DNA of 7,229 nt, taken from positions 1-7,229 of the forward strand of contig PIVH01000185.1 in the NCBI GenBank assembly GCA_003354225.1, written 5' to 3'. The notes beneath the pieces were generated by a model that was not told the DNA's origin, made no database searches, and saw nothing but the letters and a program-made list of their open reading frames with translations. A program made the position numbers and the translations under genes. Of this stretch, positions 5,536 through 7,229 are shown in pieces. The number at the start of each line of letters is the position of its first letter. Position 1 is the first letter of the stretch. Origin of the DNA: Globobulimina sp. (lineage: Eukaryota > Foraminifera > Rotaliida).

Positions 5536-6762
5536 ATGGAACCGCAACAACAACAGTTACCACGCGACGAAGAAGAAGGGAGTGAATCAACTCCACCGCC
5601 ACAATCGCCACAATCTCAAGATACAATAAATGAAAATAATAATCAACAACAACAAGCATTTGAGTTTACAATGATTGAGTCGGTAAATCCACCAACTCCA
5701 AGAATCTTATCACTAAACCAATTATTACAAAATAATCAACAAAATACGGAAAACCATGCAACAGCAACAATGATAAAATCAGAGAGCACTCAATCTCACA
5801 CTCAAAATAATAACCAACTTCCACCTCAATTTAGTGGTTTCTCTGCTTCACCACATCATTATCATTATCCCCATCCCCAACCACATCCACATCTGCATTA
5901 TCATCATAATCATAATCATAATCCATATTCTTTGCAAAATCCGTTCCAACCAATAACTCTTCGCTATGCACAACCGATCCAATTCCCAATACCGCCACCA
6001 TTACCATTTGCCAATGGCAATGGTCACAGCAATCATAATCAAATAATAATGTTTCCCTCAATCATGCCCGCACCGCCTCCGCTAAATGAAGTGATGAATA
6101 ATGCGAAAAATAAGAAAGAGATTTGCGAGACGGACATCTTTGGCATTGGCAAAAAGCGTAAAAGAGGCAGCGGCGGATCGGGATATGAGGGATCATCATC
6201 GGATGGCGATGGCGATGGAGATGGCGACGGGATCACTGGGTATGAGCCAGAGAGGAAAAAGATGAATGTGGCAGTGGATAATCGCCAATGTTGCCGTTAT
6301 TGCAATAAATCATTTGTGCAGAACTGTCATTTGTCGCGTCATATTCGGGAGAAACACGCGTCGAGTACGCCAGCATTTGAATGTATAATTTGCAGTAAAA
6401 GCTTTAATCAGCGATCAAATTTGAAAGTACATTTACGATCACATGCATTGGATGAAAGTGTATCGCGGCCATGGCTTTGTATCGAATGTTATCCAAATCG
6501 GCGATTTACGCGGAAATCTTCATTGAAAAGGCATTGGGTCAAAAAACATAAAACATTGTCGAAAAAATTAATATCTCAACTTGATCATGACACAAATATT
6601 AAATATGAAACCACAAACATTAAAAATGAACAAATCAATGAATCAATACAAGAATTAAGATTTGATAATGGAATTTATCGAATTGGTGATATTGAAATTC
6701 CGCCTCAAGTCTTTATACAACAAAACAATTCAAATAATCTTCCACCACTACTTGATAATTAA
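5536..6762 (+). CDS. Three-finger C2H2 zinc-finger protein, putative DNA-binding regulator
   Basis: This is a 408-residue intronless protein. Residues 1-105 are rich in Gln, Asn and Pro, and about 106-133 is a His-Pro/His-Asn tract. A basic motif KKRKRG near 205 could be a nuclear localisation signal and is followed by a Gly-Ser and Asp-Gly repeat (about 211-233). Three C2H2 fingers follow: 253-274 (Cys-x2-Cys-x12-His-x4-His), 283-303 (Cys-x2-Cys-x12-His-x3-His) and 315-338 (Cys-x2-Cys-x14-His-x4-His, two residues longer than usual). The Phe and Leu core positions are kept in each finger. The linkers are not the TGEKP type and are longer (8 and 11 residues between fingers). The C-terminal tail (339-408) is rich in Asn, Ile and Glu and unassigned. 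The likely role is sequence-specific DNA binding in the nucleus, inferred from the fingers and the Gln-rich region. No orthologue is recognised. The start is the first in-frame ATG, followed at once by the low-complexity region. Confidence 0.88.
   Translation: MEPQQQQLPRDEEEGSESTPPPQSPQSQDTINENNNQQQQAFEFTMIESVNPPTPRILSLNQLLQNNQQNTENHATATMIKSESTQSHTQNNNQLPPQFSGFSASPHHYHYPHPQPHPHLHYHHNHNHNPYSLQNPFQPITLRYAQPIQFPIPPPLPFANGNGHSNHNQIIMFPSIMPAPPPLNEVMNNAKNKKEICETDIFGIGKKRKRGSGGSGYEGSSSDGDGDGDGDGITGYEPERKKMNVAVDNRQCCRYCNKSFVQNCHLSRHIREKHASSTPAFECIICSKSFNQRSNLKVHLRSHALDESVSRPWLCIECYPNRRFTRKSSLKRHWVKKHKTLSKKLISQLDHDTNIKYETTNIKNEQINESIQELRFDNGIYRIGDIEIPPQVFIQQNNSNNLPPLLDN
6203..6232 (+). repeat. GATGGC-type hexamer repeat coding Asp-Gly
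   Basis: Imperfect GATGGC/GATGGA hexamers code alternating Asp and Gly in the zinc-finger protein, between the putative nuclear localisation signal and finger 1. This is probably a flexible acidic spacer. Confidence 0.75.
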
Positions 6763-6851
6763 CTGATTTTTGTCACTTTAATTCAAAATTGACAGTTTTC
6801 CAAAAACATTTGAGTTGAGTTGTTGATTTGTAATTATATGCGTGTCAAACC
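6763..6851. other. 89-bp tandem intergenic region
   Basis: Only 89 bp separate the zinc-finger stop codon from the NDUFS3 start, so the 3' end of one transcript and the promoter of the next must overlap or nearly touch. A GAGTTGAGTTG motif lies near 6811. An upstream ATG at 6838 opens a 15-codon frame that stops after overlapping the NDUFS3 start, so it could act as a short upstream reading frame if it is in the transcript. Confidence 0.5.
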
Positions 6852-7229
6852 ATGCTTTCTAAAGGATGTAGAAAGATACCGTTAGCAACAATTTATAGGA
6901 AAGGAATAACACCTGAACCAATAACAAATTTGTTGACAAATAATAATGTGTCGCATGTTCAGTCGTCCTCAGCAGAATTGAGTGAAGAAGCAGAATTAGG
7001 AGTTGATAAATTATTTCCTTGTGACGTATTACAAGCGCATTGGGCGTCTGAGATAATGGCAATGTGCCCCAAATGGATAACTTCCGTATCTTTGGTGTCT
7101 ATGCAAATTCAAATTGACTGTCCATTGGAATATACAAAACCAATGTTATTATTTTTACGAAATCATCAACATTCTTTTTTTCAACAAATGGATATGTTGG
7201 CTGTGGCTGATCACATTGGCGAGCCATTG
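6852..7229 (+). CDS. NDUFS3: NADH:ubiquinone oxidoreductase 30-kDa subunit, N-terminal part (runs off right edge)
   Basis: The frame is open for 126 codons to the window end. NDUFS3 (Nad9/NuoC) is a core subunit of the peripheral arm of mitochondrial complex I. Residues 1-21 have Lys4, Arg7, Lys8, Arg16 and Lys17 and no acidic residue, fitting a mitochondrial presequence, so the gene is nuclear. A Ser/Glu spacer follows (22-52). From about 65 the sequence follows the family: a helix ending in P-K-W-I-T-S-V (73-79), a beta strand M-Q-I-Q-I (84-88), then LLFLRNH (99-105), S-F-F-Q-Q, and D-M-L-A-V (114-118), matching the FLR-x-H...D-x-x-A-V region of NDUFS3. The usual RFE-V-Y-N-L-L motif should come just beyond the edge. 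The start is chosen because the presequence begins at this ATG; the only nearby upstream ATG (6838) is out of frame. Good but not complete evidence, since the catalytic-arm signature is outside the window. Confidence 0.82.
   Translation, partial: MLSKGCRKIPLATIYRKGITPEPITNLLTNNNVSHVQSSSAELSEEAELGVDKLFPCDVLQAHWASEIMAMCPKWITSVSLVSMQIQIDCPLEYTKPMLLFLRNHQHSFFQQMDMLAVADHIGEPL

Noticed and set aside
5831-6061. Minus-strand frame rich in Asp and Val opposite the zinc-finger gene
   Set aside because: It is the complement of His, Asn and Pro codons (CAT, AAT, CCA) in the low-complexity part of that gene.
1-7229. Search for tRNA, rRNA, CRISPR, transposase, viral or toxin genes
   Set aside because: Nothing of the kind was seen on either strand by eye. 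The tandem repeats present are short microsatellites without spacers.

Overview
This window reads as nuclear DNA from a compact, AT-rich microbial eukaryote (protist or early-branching relative). The proteins are eukaryotic (UEV ubiquitin-conjugating variant, Ariadne-type RBR ligase, C2H2 zinc fingers, a TOG-like microtubule domain, a complex I subunit with a mitochondrial presequence). Two genes need very short GT-AG introns (74 and 53 nt) to read through. Proteins carry long low-complexity tracts (Lys, Arg-Glu, Gln/Asn, His-Pro, Asp-Gly), and there are no bacterial operon signals. The exact lineage cannot be fixed from this sequence. A nuclear NDUFS3 gene only argues against groups that keep nad9 in the mitochondrion.

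Layout: (1) positions 1-530, minus strand, the N-terminal part of a multi-pass membrane protein running off the left edge; (2) a 67-bp divergent intergenic region holding five ACTTG repeats; (3) 598-1160, plus strand, a UEV/Mms2-type gene with one intron; (4) 1408-3414, plus strand, a 668-residue protein with a single TOG-like HEAT domain, a charged low-complexity linker and a C-terminal coiled coil; (5) 3612-5257, plus strand, an Ariadne RBR E3 ligase with one intron; (6) 5536-6762, plus strand, a three-finger C2H2 protein; (7) 6852 to the right edge, plus strand, the start of NDUFS3. By my reading about 86% of the window is protein-coding. Intergenic gaps are 67 to 278 bp.

Functional links: the UEV (partner of Ubc13 in Lys63-linked chain formation) and the Ariadne ligase are both ubiquitin components, but they lie in a mixed neighbourhood and co-function is not implied. 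The most interesting items are the compact Stu2-like TOG protein, the edge-truncated membrane protein, the Ariadne protein with an altered RING1 spacing and apparently missing autoinhibitory residues, and its ambiguous intron boundaries. I see no virus, transposon, CRISPR array, tRNA or rRNA.
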